DNA from: an uncultured Lachnospiraceae bacterium
GTDB taxonomy: Bacteria; Bacillota; Clostridia; Lachnospirales; Lachnospiraceae
Assembly (NCBI GenBank): GCA_910588535.1
Contig: CAJUOO010000011.1
Coordinates: forward strand, 24,459-58,627
Reading direction: 5' to 3'
Length of the DNA stretch: 34,169 bases
This document shows positions 6,658 through 13,909 of the stretch, in pieces. Every line of letters starts with the position of its first letter. The first letter of the stretch is position 1. The notes under the pieces were generated by a model that was not told the origin of the DNA, searched no databases, and saw nothing but the letters and a program-made list of their open reading frames with translations. A program made the position numbers and the translations under genes.

Positions 6658-8250
6658 ATGGAAACAGTCAGATTTGAAGAGTTAGATATTACTGAGCCGA
6701 TTCTTAGGGCAATTACAGATATGGGATTTGAGGAGGCAACGCCTATTCAGGCAAAGGCGATTCCAATAGAGCTTACCGGAGCAGATGTGGTAGGGCAGGC
6801 ACAGACAGGTACAGGAAAGACAGCAGCATTTGGCATACCGCTTTTACAGAAGATTGATCCGAGATCGAAAAAGCTACAGGCAATCGTTTTATGTCCCACA
6901 AGAGAGCTTGCCATACAGGTGGCAGATGAGATTCGGCATCTGGCAAAATTTATGCACGGCATTAAAGTACTTCCTATTTATGGAGGGCAGGATATTGTTA
7001 AGCAGATTCGATCTCTCAAAGCAGGGACACAGATTATTATCGGGACACCGGGCCGTGTTATGGATCATATGAGAAGAAAGACGGTGAAGTTTGATTATAT
7101 TCATACGGTAATTTTGGACGAGGCGGACGAGATGCTTAATATGGGATTTCGGGAGGATATTGAGACAATTCTTAGTCAGGTGCCGGAGGAGAGGCAGACA
7201 ATTATGTTTTCTGCCACCATGCCAAAGCCGATCTTAGAGATCACGCATCAATTTCAAAAGGATGCACAGCTTGTTAAGGTGGTTAAGAAGGAACTTACAG
7301 TTCCTAAGATTGAGCAGTATTATTATGAAGTGAAGCCTAAAAATAAGGAGGAGGTGCTCTGCCGCCTGTTGGATATTCACGCGCCAAAGCTGTCACTTAT
7401 TTTTTGTAATACAAAGAGACAGGTGGATGAGCTTACTTTGGCTTTGCAGAATCGTGGATATTTTGCGGAGGGACTTCATGGAGATCTCAAGCAGTCTCAG
7501 AGAGACAGGGTGATGAACGGCTTTCGAAATGGAAAGACGGATATTTTAGTTGCCACTGATGTCGCTGCAAGAGGAATTGATGTGGATGACGTGGAGGCGG
7601 TGTTTAATTATGATCTGCCTCAGGATGATGAATATTATGTGCACCGTATTGGAAGAACGGGGCGCGCCGGAAGGACAGGACAGGCATTTTCCTTTGTGAT
7701 CGGCAGAGAAGTTTATAAGCTGAGAGATATTCAGCGTTATTGTAAGACTAAGATTTACTTGCAGCCAATTCCTTCTTTAAATGATGTGGCGAACACGAAG
7801 GTTGACAAGATTATGGAGAAGATTAAGAATACCATTCAGGAGGAAGATCTGTCAGCGACCATGCGGTTGGTGGAGAAGCGCTTGAATGATGAGGATTTTA
7901 CTGCTCTTGATATGGCGGCAGCATTTCTTAAGATGGCTCTGGGACGAGGGGAGAATGAGGAGACAGAAAAGCCAGCTTACGGTGATTTTGGAGATACTGG
8001 TGCAGAAGAGGGCATGGTGCGCTTGTTTGTAAATATTGGAAAGAAGCAGAATGTGAAGCCGGGGGATATTCTTGGGGCAGTGGCAGGAGAATCTGGTATG
8101 CCGGGCAAACTGGTGGGCTCGATTGATATGTATGATAAATATACTTTTGTGGAAGTGCCTAGAGAATATGCCAAGGAAGTGTTGAAAGCGATGCAGAATT
8201 CTAAGATTAAAGGAAAATCAATTAATATTGAGCCTGCAAATCGAAAGTAG
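6658..8250 (+). CDS. DEAD-box ATP-dependent RNA helicase with DbpA-type C-terminal domain
   Basis: The product (530 aa) unwinds RNA duplexes with ATP. The motifs appear in order: a Q-motif region with FEELDITEPIL, AQTGTGKT (48-55), PTRELAIQ, TPGRVMDH, DEAD (154-157), SAT, IFCNTKRQVDEL, VATDVAARGIDV and YVHRIGRTGRAG. The tail after about 455 (FVNIGKKQNVKPGDILGAV to the end) is the DbpA/YxiN-type RNA-binding domain, which suggests a role in ribosome assembly or cold-adapted RNA turnover, as for CsdA/DeaD. The start has GGAGG and ATG at good spacing. The upstream small transcript and repeat give it a long structured leader. Confidence 0.95.
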   Translation: METVRFEELDITEPILRAITDMGFEEATPIQAKAIPIELTGADVVGQAQTGTGKTAAFGIPLLQKIDPRSKKLQAIVLCPTRELAIQVADEIRHLAKFMHGIKVLPIYGGQDIVKQIRSLKAGTQIIIGTPGRVMDHMRRKTVKFDYIHTVILDEADEMLNMGFREDIETILSQVPEERQTIMFSATMPKPILEITHQFQKDAQLVKVVKKELTVPKIEQYYYEVKPKNKEEVLCRLLDIHAPKLSLIFCNTKRQVDELTLALQNRGYFAEGLHGDLKQSQRDRVMNGFRNGKTDILVATDVAARGIDVDDVEAVFNYDLPQDDEYYVHRIGRTGRAGRTGQAFSFVIGREVYKLRDIQRYCKTKIYLQPIPSLNDVANTKVDKIMEKIKNTIQEEDLSATMRLVEKRLNDEDFTALDMAAAFLKMALGRGENEETEKPAYGDFGDTGAEEGMVRLFVNIGKKQNVKPGDILGAVAGESGMPGKLVGSIDMYDKYTFVEVPREYAKEVLKAMQNSKIKGKSINIEPANRK

Positions 8251-8264
8251 AAGCTGTCAACAAG

Positions 8265-8344
8265 AATTGTAAATATTTGGAAATTCCGCTTGCTTTTTAA
8301 GAAGATAATGCTATAATTGAAATAACTGGAAAATATTTACAATT
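8265..8344 (+). promoter_or_regulatory. Promoter of the MerR-like gene framed by a 14-bp inverted repeat
   Basis: TTGCTT (8290-8295), a 16-base spacer and an extended -10 TGCTATAAT (TATAAT at 8312-8317) form the promoter. AATTGTAAATATTT (8265-8278) and its exact reverse complement (8331-8344) lie on either side. The left copy is upstream of the start point, so this is not an RNA hairpin; it is more likely a pair of protein-binding sites. Confidence 0.65.
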
Positions 8345-8357
8345 ATAGGAGGCGGTT

Positions 8358-9059
8358 ATGGCAGAAAAACGGTATATCATATCCGATGCCTCGAAACAGG
8401 TGGATGTGGAGGCGCATGTATTACGATATTGGGAAGAAGAACTTGTTTTGGAGATCCCAAGGAATGAGATGGGACATCGTTACTACACAGATGAGAATAT
8501 TAGACTGCTAAAGAATATTAAAGAGTTAAAGGATCAGGGATTTCAGTTAAAGGCAATTAAGATGGTTCTTCCAGAACTGATTAATTCTGGAGAGTATAAT
8601 TTGGATTATATGCTTGGGCGTAAGGAGGAGCTGAACAACAAGGCTATGGAGGAGGAAGCGAGGGCTTCGAAGGAGGCAGAACAGAAAAAGGCGGAGAGAA
8701 AGGAAGAAAAGAAGGAGGACAAGCTTCCTGCGTGTGCAGAATCAAAGAGTGATACGCATGCCACTGTTTCCATTGCAGAGGACAAGCTGCAGCAATTTCA
8801 GGTAATTATGACGAATATTATGGCTCGTGCGCTGGCAGAGAACAGCCCGCAGCTTGGACAGGAGATCAGCAACAAGGTCAGTGAGAGTGTCCTGAAGGAG
8901 ATGGATTACTTGATGAGGCTTCAGGATGAAAAGGAGGAACAGCGTTATAAAAAGCTGGATGAGATGATTCGCAGCTATCAGAAAGGGAGAATGGAGGCTG
9001 CTGCGACATCGGAAAACCCAAAAAAGGCAAAGAAAAGGCGATTCTTTAGAAAAGCATAA
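8358..9059 (+). CDS. MerR-type DNA-binding protein with coiled coil (RacA-like layout)
   Basis: The N-terminal 70 residues form a MerR winged helix (VDVEAHVLRYWEEE, GHRYYTDENIRLLKNIKEL, GFQLKAIKMVL). The rest is highly charged: a Lys/Glu-rich linker (about 95-130), a predicted coiled coil (about 145-215) and a very basic end (PKKAKKRRFFRKA). No small-molecule-binding domain is visible. The layout resembles Bacillus RacA, which bridges chromosome and membrane, more than a classical MerR activator; sequence alone does not prove this. It is transcribed alone between its own promoter and a terminator. Confidence 0.8.
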   Translation: MAEKRYIISDASKQVDVEAHVLRYWEEELVLEIPRNEMGHRYYTDENIRLLKNIKELKDQGFQLKAIKMVLPELINSGEYNLDYMLGRKEELNNKAMEEEARASKEAEQKKAERKEEKKEDKLPACAESKSDTHATVSIAEDKLQQFQVIMTNIMARALAENSPQLGQEISNKVSESVLKEMDYLMRLQDEKEEQRYKKLDEMIRSYQKGRMEAAATSENPKKAKKRRFFRKA

Positions 9060-9063
9060 GCAG

Positions 9064-9092
9064 CAGAGGGTGGACATGCCCTCTGTTTTTTT
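9064..9092 (+). terminator. Rho-independent terminator
   Basis: CAGAGGG (9064-9070), an 8-base loop, CCCTCTG (9079-9085) and seven T. It starts four bases after the MerR-like stop codon. Confidence 0.92.
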
Positions 9093-9100
9093 ATTTATAT

Positions 9101-9197
9101 GCCTACTAAAGCAGGCGGATGGGAGTTAGAGTGAAATAAAAATTCACATCCTGATTTGTATGCCCGCTGAAGCGGGCAGATGGGAGTTAGAGTGAAA
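9101..9197. repeat. Direct repeat of a hairpin plus conserved tail
   Basis: Two 36-base units (9101-9136 and 9162-9197) share the tail GATGGGAGTTAGAGTGAAA exactly. The head differs but stays paired: GCCTAC-TAAA-GCAGGC in the first, GCCCGC-TGAA-GCGGGC in the second. The period is 61 bases. It occupies the gap between the MerR-like gene and the alarmone synthetase. Confidence 0.7.
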
Positions 9198-9302
9198 AAT
9201 GGGTTCTATTTTATAAGATACCTGAATATACTGTTAAAGTGTGTGTCCGAGATGTAACAATTAAAGTGAGATATAAAATGTAGTGCAGAAATGAGGATGG
9301 AT

Positions 9303-9914
9303 ATGGAAATACAAGATAGGGAGGAGCTTTTGTATCAGAAGCTTACCTCTGAGGAGTTTATGGCAGAGCGCAGGGAGGCGATCCGCCTTGTGAAGGAGAT
9401 TTTGTGGGAGTGGAATATAAATGAGCAGAAGCAGTGGAAGCGTATGCCTTTAAAAGCGGTGGAGGGACGAATTAAGACGCCTAAGAGTATTGTGGAAAAG
9501 CTTAAGAAAAAGGGTTATGCAATTTCTCTTAAGAGTGTGGAGAGACTTCATGATTTGGCAGGTGTGCGTGCTGTGTGTGGTTATCTGGATGACGTGTATA
9601 GATTGAGGGAATATATTCTGCTTTATAAGGGAGTGCAGGTGATCGCACAGAAAGATTATATTGCATCCCCCAAGAAGAGTGGGTATCAGAGTTTACATCT
9701 GCTTCTTAAAACAGAGGCGGGTTTGGCAGAGCTTCAGATACGAACGATTGCGATGGATTATTGGTCTAATTTGGAGCATCCAGTTATTTATAAAAAGGGA
9801 ATCTACGCCGATGAGAAGGTGGGAAAAGAGCTGATACGTTATGCTGGATTTTTACGAGAGGTGGACGGCATGTTAGTGGCGCTCAGATTAGAACGAGAAA
9901 AGCGTGTCAAATGA
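9303..9914 (+). CDS. Small alarmone synthetase (RelQ/YjbM-type GTP pyrophosphokinase)
   Basis: The product (204 aa) contains only the RelA/SpoT synthetase domain, which transfers pyrophosphate from ATP to GDP or GTP to make (p)ppGpp. Motifs are RIKTPKSIVEKLKKKG, DLAGVRAVC, DYIASPKKSGYQSLHLLL and ELQIRTIAMDYWSNLEH. It lacks HD hydrolase, TGS and ACT domains, so it is a SAS rather than a full RelA/SpoT. Three in-frame ATGs exist (9291, 9297, 9303). The first two overlap the GAAATGAGG site, so I choose 9303. The leader block TAGTGCAGAAATGAGG is identical to that of metK. Confidence 0.92.
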   Translation: MEIQDREELLYQKLTSEEFMAERREAIRLVKEILWEWNINEQKQWKRMPLKAVEGRIKTPKSIVEKLKKKGYAISLKSVERLHDLAGVRAVCGYLDDVYRLREYILLYKGVQVIAQKDYIASPKKSGYQSLHLLLKTEAGLAELQIRTIAMDYWSNLEHPVIYKKGIYADEKVGKELIRYAGFLREVDGMLVALRLEREKRVK

Positions 9915-9922
9915 CACGCTTT
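9899..9922. terminator. Bidirectional terminator hairpin
   Basis: AAAGCGTGTC (9899-9908) and GACACGCTTT (9913-9922) form a perfect 10-bp stem whose loop holds part of the SAS stop codon. It separates the convergent SAS and ferredoxin genes. The T-tract is short on both sides. Confidence 0.75.
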
Positions 9923-9933
9923 ATACATTTCTC

Positions 9934-10101
9934 TTATAAATTGATTGCGCCTGTAGGGCATGCTGCTGCGCAGCTTCCACATTCAACGCATGTGTCTGGA
10001 TTGATCTCGTACTTTCCGTCACCTTCGGAAATAGCACCTACCGGACATTCCCCCTCACATGTGCCACAAGATACACATTCATCGCCGATTACGTATGCCA
10101 T
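9934..10101 (-). CDS. 2[4Fe-4S] ferredoxin
   Basis: This 55-residue clostridial-type ferredoxin has two CxxCxxCxxxCP cluster motifs: C9, C12, C15, C19-P and C38, C41, C44, C48-P. It begins MAYVIGDECVSCGTCEGE. AGGAGG sits just upstream of the ATG at 10101. It is a low-potential electron carrier. Its gene is downstream of pflA on the same strand, so it may reduce the cluster of the activase or of other radical-SAM enzymes; that pairing is inference. Confidence 0.95.
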   Translation of the reverse strand: MAYVIGDECVSCGTCEGECPVGAISEGDGKYEINPDTCVECGSCAAACPTGAINL

Positions 10102-10154
10102 ACTTATATCCTCCTTATAATTCGAAATCAGGAACCTCTATGGTTTCTTATCCT

Positions 10155-10183
10155 ATTCTAACAAAAAATATACAAGAAAACAA
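10155..10183 (-). promoter_or_regulatory. Promoter of the ferredoxin gene
   Basis: On the minus strand TTGTTT (10183-10178), a 17-base spacer and TAGAAT (10160-10155) lie about 55 bases before the ferredoxin start, so the gene can be transcribed independently of pflA. Confidence 0.5.
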
Positions 10184-10197
10184 GTATAAATTCATGT

Positions 10198-10959
10198 CTA
10201 TTTCTCAAAATGTAGCTCCTTGCGCTTCTTGTGAAGTTCTTCCAGTATAATGCTTCGCGCCTTTATAGCCTCTGTCTTGTCAAGGGCGGGAACGCCTTTA
10301 AGGGGATATTCCATCCCAAGATTTTCATACTTAACTGCACCCATGGTATGATAAGGCAGAACATCCAGAGCTTTCAGATTTGTAAGTTCTCCAAGAAAGC
10401 TTCCAAGTTGGCGCAGATATATTTCTTTGTCAGTGATACCCGGAACTACAACATGTCGTATCCAGACAGGAACATGATTTTTTTCTAGATATCTGGCAAA
10501 TTTTAGGATTGGCTCATTGGGCTGACGGCAGAGTTTCTGATGTTCTTCAGGATCAATGTGCTTAATATCCAACATAACTAAATCAGTAAATTGCATTAAT
10601 TGATCCAATTTTTCTATATAAGATTGGTTTGCCTCATTATAGGCTATGCCAGAGGTATCAATACAGGTGTGAATATCCTGTTTTTTTGCCTGCTCAAACA
10701 GTTCAAGTAGAAAATCAATCTGCATCAGAGGTTCGCCCCCTGTGACAGTCAGACCGCCATCCTTTAAGAAGGGACGATATTTCTCATAATCAGTGAGAAT
10801 CTCCTCGACAGACATCGAGGTTCCAGTATTCATCTGCCATGTGTCAGGATTATGACAATACAGGCAGCGCATAGGACAGCCCTGAACAAATACAACATAG
10901 CGGATGCCGGGGCCATCAACAGTGCCAAAGGTTTCTATTGAATGAATTTTTCCGTCCAT
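10198..10959 (-). CDS. pflA: Pyruvate formate-lyase activating enzyme
   Basis: This radical-SAM enzyme (253 aa) installs the glycyl radical on pyruvate formate-lyase under anaerobic conditions. The CxxxCxxC cluster motif is in CPMRCLYC, followed by HNPDTW, then TGGEPLMQ and DTSG, all typical of PflA. The start ATG follows GCGAGGAAAAAT. Only 16 bases separate it from the terminator that ends the pflB-grcA unit, and there is no room for a separate promoter there. Expression therefore seems to depend on read-through. Confidence 0.96.
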   Translation of the reverse strand: MDGKIHSIETFGTVDGPGIRYVVFVQGCPMRCLYCHNPDTWQMNTGTSMSVEEILTDYEKYRPFLKDGGLTVTGGEPLMQIDFLLELFEQAKKQDIHTCIDTSGIAYNEANQSYIEKLDQLMQFTDLVMLDIKHIDPEEHQKLCRQPNEPILKFARYLEKNHVPVWIRHVVVPGITDKEIYLRQLGSFLGELTNLKALDVLPYHTMGAVKYENLGMEYPLKGVPALDKTEAIKARSIILEELHKKRKELHFEK

Positions 10960-10975
10960 ATTTTTCCTCGCTCTT

Positions 10976-11015
10976 TAAAAATATGGAGCTGCCTTGAGAA
11001 TGACAGCTCCATATT
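10976..11015 (-). terminator. Terminator/attenuator between the pfl subunit genes and pflA
   Basis: AATATGGAGCTG (10980-10991) and CAGCTCCATATT (11004-11015) form a perfect 12-bp stem. On the minus strand the 3' arm runs into ATTTTTAAA. It lies between the glycyl-radical subunit and pflA, so it can set a lower level for the activase. Confidence 0.85.
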
Positions 11016-11046
11016 AGTATTCTATATAAGATCGATTTTCCTTTTC

Positions 11047-11292
11047 CTACATGGACTGATGGAAGGTACGGGAGATAACATCGTTCTGCTGCTCTTTTGT
11101 CAGCTTAATAAAGTTTACTGCATAGCCAGATACACGGATGGTAAGCTGAGGATATTTCTCAGGATGTGCCTGTGCATCTAATAAGGTATCTTTGTTCAGA
11201 ACATTTACATTAAGATGATGTCCACCTTTTTCTGCATATCCATCTAACATAGAAACAAGATTGTCGATCTGCTGCTCATTTACTGCTGCCAT
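11047..11292 (-). CDS. Stand-alone glycyl-radical subunit of pyruvate formate-lyase (GrcA-like)
   Basis: The product (81 aa) is the C-terminal domain that an ordinary PflB carries fused. It contains KGGHHLNVNVLNKDTLLDA, HPEKYPQLTIRVSGYAVNF with the radical glycine at G56, and LTKEQQNDVISRTFHQSM. E. coli GrcA/YfiD is a comparable spare domain. Here the neighbouring PflB lacks the domain altogether, so this protein is probably an obligate subunit. The longer upstream frame is not used: AGGAGG lies just before the ATG at 11292. Confidence 0.93.
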   Translation of the reverse strand: MAAVNEQQIDNLVSMLDGYAEKGGHHLNVNVLNKDTLLDAQAHPEKYPQLTIRVSGYAVNFIKLTKEQQNDVISRTFHQSM

Positions 11293-11305
11293 AGTATTGT
11301 CCTCC

Positions 11306-11551
11306 TTATGATTCATCGGTGTCGATCCCTTCGTGAAGAGTGGGGATCTGACATGCCATATTTTTTGAATTACATTCGTTTGATTTTGTTTCTTTAACTT
11401 GTTTTTTAAGTTGATCGCCAAGAGTATTGACATCTATATTCATATGTCCGCCTCCCTTGGCCATAAATTGATCAAGCATCGCTACAATATCATCCTCAAC
11501 AGCTTTGTCGGAAGCTGCGTTTGGCAGTTGATTATCGTTCGTGGGACTCAC
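11306..11551 (-). CDS. Small ORF with a partial glycyl-radical-domain-like segment
   Basis: This 81-codon frame lies between pflB and the glycyl-radical gene. Residues 19-46 (DDIVAMLDQFMAKGGGHMN and on) align with the first third of the glycyl-radical subunit (IDNLVSMLDGYAEKGGHHLN). The rest, KKQVKETKSNECNSKNMACQ and so on, is unrelated and has no RVSGYA motif. Its stop TAA overlaps the next gene's ribosome-binding site. The start is uncertain: a GTG at 11551 lies within a strong AAGGGGGTGA site rather than downstream of it. It may be a third subunit or linker, or a decayed duplicate of the radical domain. Confidence 0.65.
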   Translation of the reverse strand: MSPTNDNQLPNAASDKAVEDDIVAMLDQFMAKGGGHMNIDVNTLGDQLKKQVKETKSNECNSKNMACQIPTLHEGIDTDES

Positions 11552-11595
11552 CCCCTTCTGCGATACATAGATTGCTATAATTTAACTTCTGTTAT

Positions 11596-13701
11596 CTATT
11601 GTAAATCAATTTCAAGATCACCTGCAAATACAGTATCTTCTTTGCCAAGTGCTCCCGGAATAATGGAGAAGGTATTGGAAATACCATCCTGTGCATCCTT
11701 AAATGGAAGCTTTGCTACAGAGGATAAGGATGCAAGTGCACCGTGAGTGTCACGTCCGTGCAGCGGGTTAGCGCCCGGTGCAAATGGCTGCTTCTGCTTA
11801 CGTCCATCTGGTGTGGAACCAGTATTTTTGCCATATACGACATTGGAGGTAATAGTCAGAATAGAAGTAGTCGGAACACTTTCTCTGTAGGTATAATGGC
11901 TGCGAACCATACCCATAAATTTGTGTACGATCTCAACAGCAATCTGATCAACGCGGTCGTCATTATTTCCATATTTCGGGAAATCACCCTCCACCTCGTA
12001 GTCAGTGACAACATTCTTTGCTATACCAATAGTCTTGAGCTCAGATTTTGCTGTCTGAGGATTTTTTACCTTCTTGGTGATCTCAACATCATTTCTCACT
12101 ACCTTAACCTTTGCGTACTTAATTGCGGAGAGAGAGTCTGCCACAACAGACAAGCCAGCGATTCCTGTTGCAAAGTATCTCTTAACCTTTCTGTCATGAA
12201 GAGCCATCTGTACCTTCTCATAGCAGTACTTGTCATGCATATAGTGAATCACGTTGAGTGTATTTACATATACCTCTGCAAGCCACTTCATCATAGCGGT
12301 ATACTTTTCCATAACATCGTCATAATCCAGATAATCGCCCTCGACAGCTCTGTACTTAGGTCCTACCTGAACACCAGTCATCTCGTCTACACCACCATTG
12401 ATAGCATAGAGAAGACATTTTGCAAGGTTCGCTCTTGCACCAAAGAACTGCATCTCCTTGCCCACTCTCATGGAGGATACACAACATGCGATTGCATAAT
12501 CATCACCATGTGTCACTCTCATCAGGTCATCATTCTCATACTGAACAGAAGAAGTCTCAATAGAAACCTTTGCACAGAACTTCTTAAAGTTTGCAGGCAG
12601 TCTTGTGGACCATAATACTGTCATGTTCGGCTCTGGAGCTGTGCCCATATTGTGCAATGTATGAAGATAGCGGAAGGAGGATTTTGTCACCAGAGAGCGT
12701 CCGTCAATGCCAACACCACCGATGGATTCAGTTACCCATGTCGGATCGCCAGAGAACAGAGCGTTATATTCTGGTGTACGTGCGAACTTAACCAATCTCA
12801 GCTTCATTACAAAATGGTCGATAAATTCCTGAATCTGCGCCTCGGTAAAAGTACCATTCTTTAAATCTCTCTCGGCATAGCAGTCGACGAAGGTAGAAGT
12901 ACGTCCAAGGGACATCGCTGCACCATTCTGTTCTTTAACCGCTGCTAAGTATCCAAAGTAAATAGCCTGAATTGCCTCCTGAACATTGGATGCAGGTTTT
13001 GAGATATCACAGCCATAGATCTCACCCAATGTCTTTAAATCCTTCAGTGCACGAATCTGCTCGGATAATTCTTCTCTGTCGCGGATCACGTCAGGTGTCA
13101 TGGTGTGAGAAGTGGTAGCCTTCTGTTCTTCTTTATCTTTGATCAAGAAATCTACGCCATATAATGCAACGCGGCGGTAGTCGCCGATAATGCGTCCACG
13201 TCCATAAGCGTCAGGAAGACCTGTGATAATATGATTGGAGCGGCATACTCTCATCTCAGGAGTATATGCATCAAAGACACCAGCGTTGTGTGTTTTTCTG
13301 TGAACAGTAAAGAATCTTTCCACATCTGGATCGATGGTGTAGCCATTTGTAGTGAGAGCAGCTTTTGCCATATTGATGCCGCCGTAAGGCTGCAGGGAGC
13401 GCTTGAAAGGCTTATCTGTCTGGAAGCCTACGATCTTCTCAAGCTCTTTGTCAAGATATCCCGCTGCGTGGGAAGTGATTGTGGATGGAACTCTGGTGTC
13501 CATATCGAGAACACCGCCCGCTTCCCTTTCTTTATTTGAGAGCTCCAGCACCTGTGCCCAGAGCTTTGAAGTAGCTTCTGTCGGTCCTTCAAGGAAGGAA
13601 TCATCACCCACATAGGGGGTATAGTTTCTCTGGATAAAGTCTCTGACATCAACTTCGGTCTCCCATTTTCCACCGACAAAGTCTTTCCATTCTGGTCTCA
13701 T
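11596..13701 (-). CDS. pflB: Pyruvate formate-lyase catalytic subunit, lacking the glycyl-radical domain
   Basis: PFL cleaves pyruvate with CoA into acetyl-CoA and formate. This protein is 701 residues long against 760 in E. coli. It has the catalytic cysteine pair at 406-407 in DDYAIACCVSS and the KEMQFFGARANLAK and INGGVDE segments. It ends GTVFAGDLEIDLQ-type sequence (GKEDTVFAGDLEIDLQ), just where the radical domain should begin. No RVSGYA motif follows in frame; it is encoded 300 bases downstream in its own gene. AGGAGG precedes the ATG at 13701. The gene otherwise shows no decay, so the split looks functional. Confidence 0.95.
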   Translation of the reverse strand: MRPEWKDFVGGKWETEVDVRDFIQRNYTPYVGDDSFLEGPTEATSKLWAQVLELSNKEREAGGVLDMDTRVPSTITSHAAGYLDKELEKIVGFQTDKPFKRSLQPYGGINMAKAALTTNGYTIDPDVERFFTVHRKTHNAGVFDAYTPEMRVCRSNHIITGLPDAYGRGRIIGDYRRVALYGVDFLIKDKEEQKATTSHTMTPDVIRDREELSEQIRALKDLKTLGEIYGCDISKPASNVQEAIQAIYFGYLAAVKEQNGAAMSLGRTSTFVDCYAERDLKNGTFTEAQIQEFIDHFVMKLRLVKFARTPEYNALFSGDPTWVTESIGGVGIDGRSLVTKSSFRYLHTLHNMGTAPEPNMTVLWSTRLPANFKKFCAKVSIETSSVQYENDDLMRVTHGDDYAIACCVSSMRVGKEMQFFGARANLAKCLLYAINGGVDEMTGVQVGPKYRAVEGDYLDYDDVMEKYTAMMKWLAEVYVNTLNVIHYMHDKYCYEKVQMALHDRKVKRYFATGIAGLSVVADSLSAIKYAKVKVVRNDVEITKKVKNPQTAKSELKTIGIAKNVVTDYEVEGDFPKYGNNDDRVDQIAVEIVHKFMGMVRSHYTYRESVPTTSILTITSNVVYGKNTGSTPDGRKQKQPFAPGANPLHGRDTHGALASLSSVAKLPFKDAQDGISNTFSIIPGALGKEDTVFAGDLEIDLQ

Positions 13702-13757
13702 TGGTTATTTCCTCCTAAATATAAATAATTTATAACTCAGTCCCTGTGTACAATTGT

Positions 13758-13786
13758 ATTATATATGAATACTGTATACACGTCAA
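13758..13786 (-). promoter_or_regulatory. Strong promoter of the pfl operon
   Basis: On the minus strand TTGACG (13786-13781), a 17-base spacer and a perfect TATAAT (13763-13758). The surrounding bases contain imperfect inverted TGTATAC/TTGTACA-type elements, which could bind a regulator. Confidence 0.8.
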
Positions 13787-13879
13787 TATAAAATGTATAG
13801 ATTTCTTGTTCTTTTTTTAATACAAATGCTGTATTTACAGGGATTGGAAGTGATGGTGACAATTAGAAGAAAGAAGATA

Positions 13880-13902
13880 CAGCCAGCCTGACAGGCTGGC
13901 TG
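13880..13902 (-). terminator. Terminator after the DUF1858 gene
   Basis: CAGCCAGCC (13880-13888), a 5-base loop and GGCTGGCTG (13894-13902) form a 9-bp stem. On the minus strand it is followed by a pyrimidine-rich run (TATCTTCTTTCTTC) rather than a pure T-tract. Confidence 0.75.
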
Positions 13903-13909
13903 AACATAG

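Noticed and set aside
8265..8344. Terminator or attenuator formed by the 14-bp inverted repeat
   Set aside because: The left arm is upstream of the promoter and not in the transcript, so no RNA hairpin can form from its own promoter.
9911..10120. Plus-strand 69-codon ORF over the ferredoxin
   Set aside because: It is the complement of a ferredoxin with two perfect cluster motifs and a strong ribosome-binding site.
11743..12615. Long plus-strand ORF inside the pflB region
   Set aside because: It is antisense to a strongly conserved enzyme, has no ribosome-binding site and its composition follows from the codon bias of pflB.
11047..13701. pflB broken by a frameshift or insertion
   Set aside because: The catalytic ORF ends cleanly, the radical-domain ORF has its own well-placed AGGAGG and ATG, and a coupled ORF lies between them; a simple frameshift would not create this.
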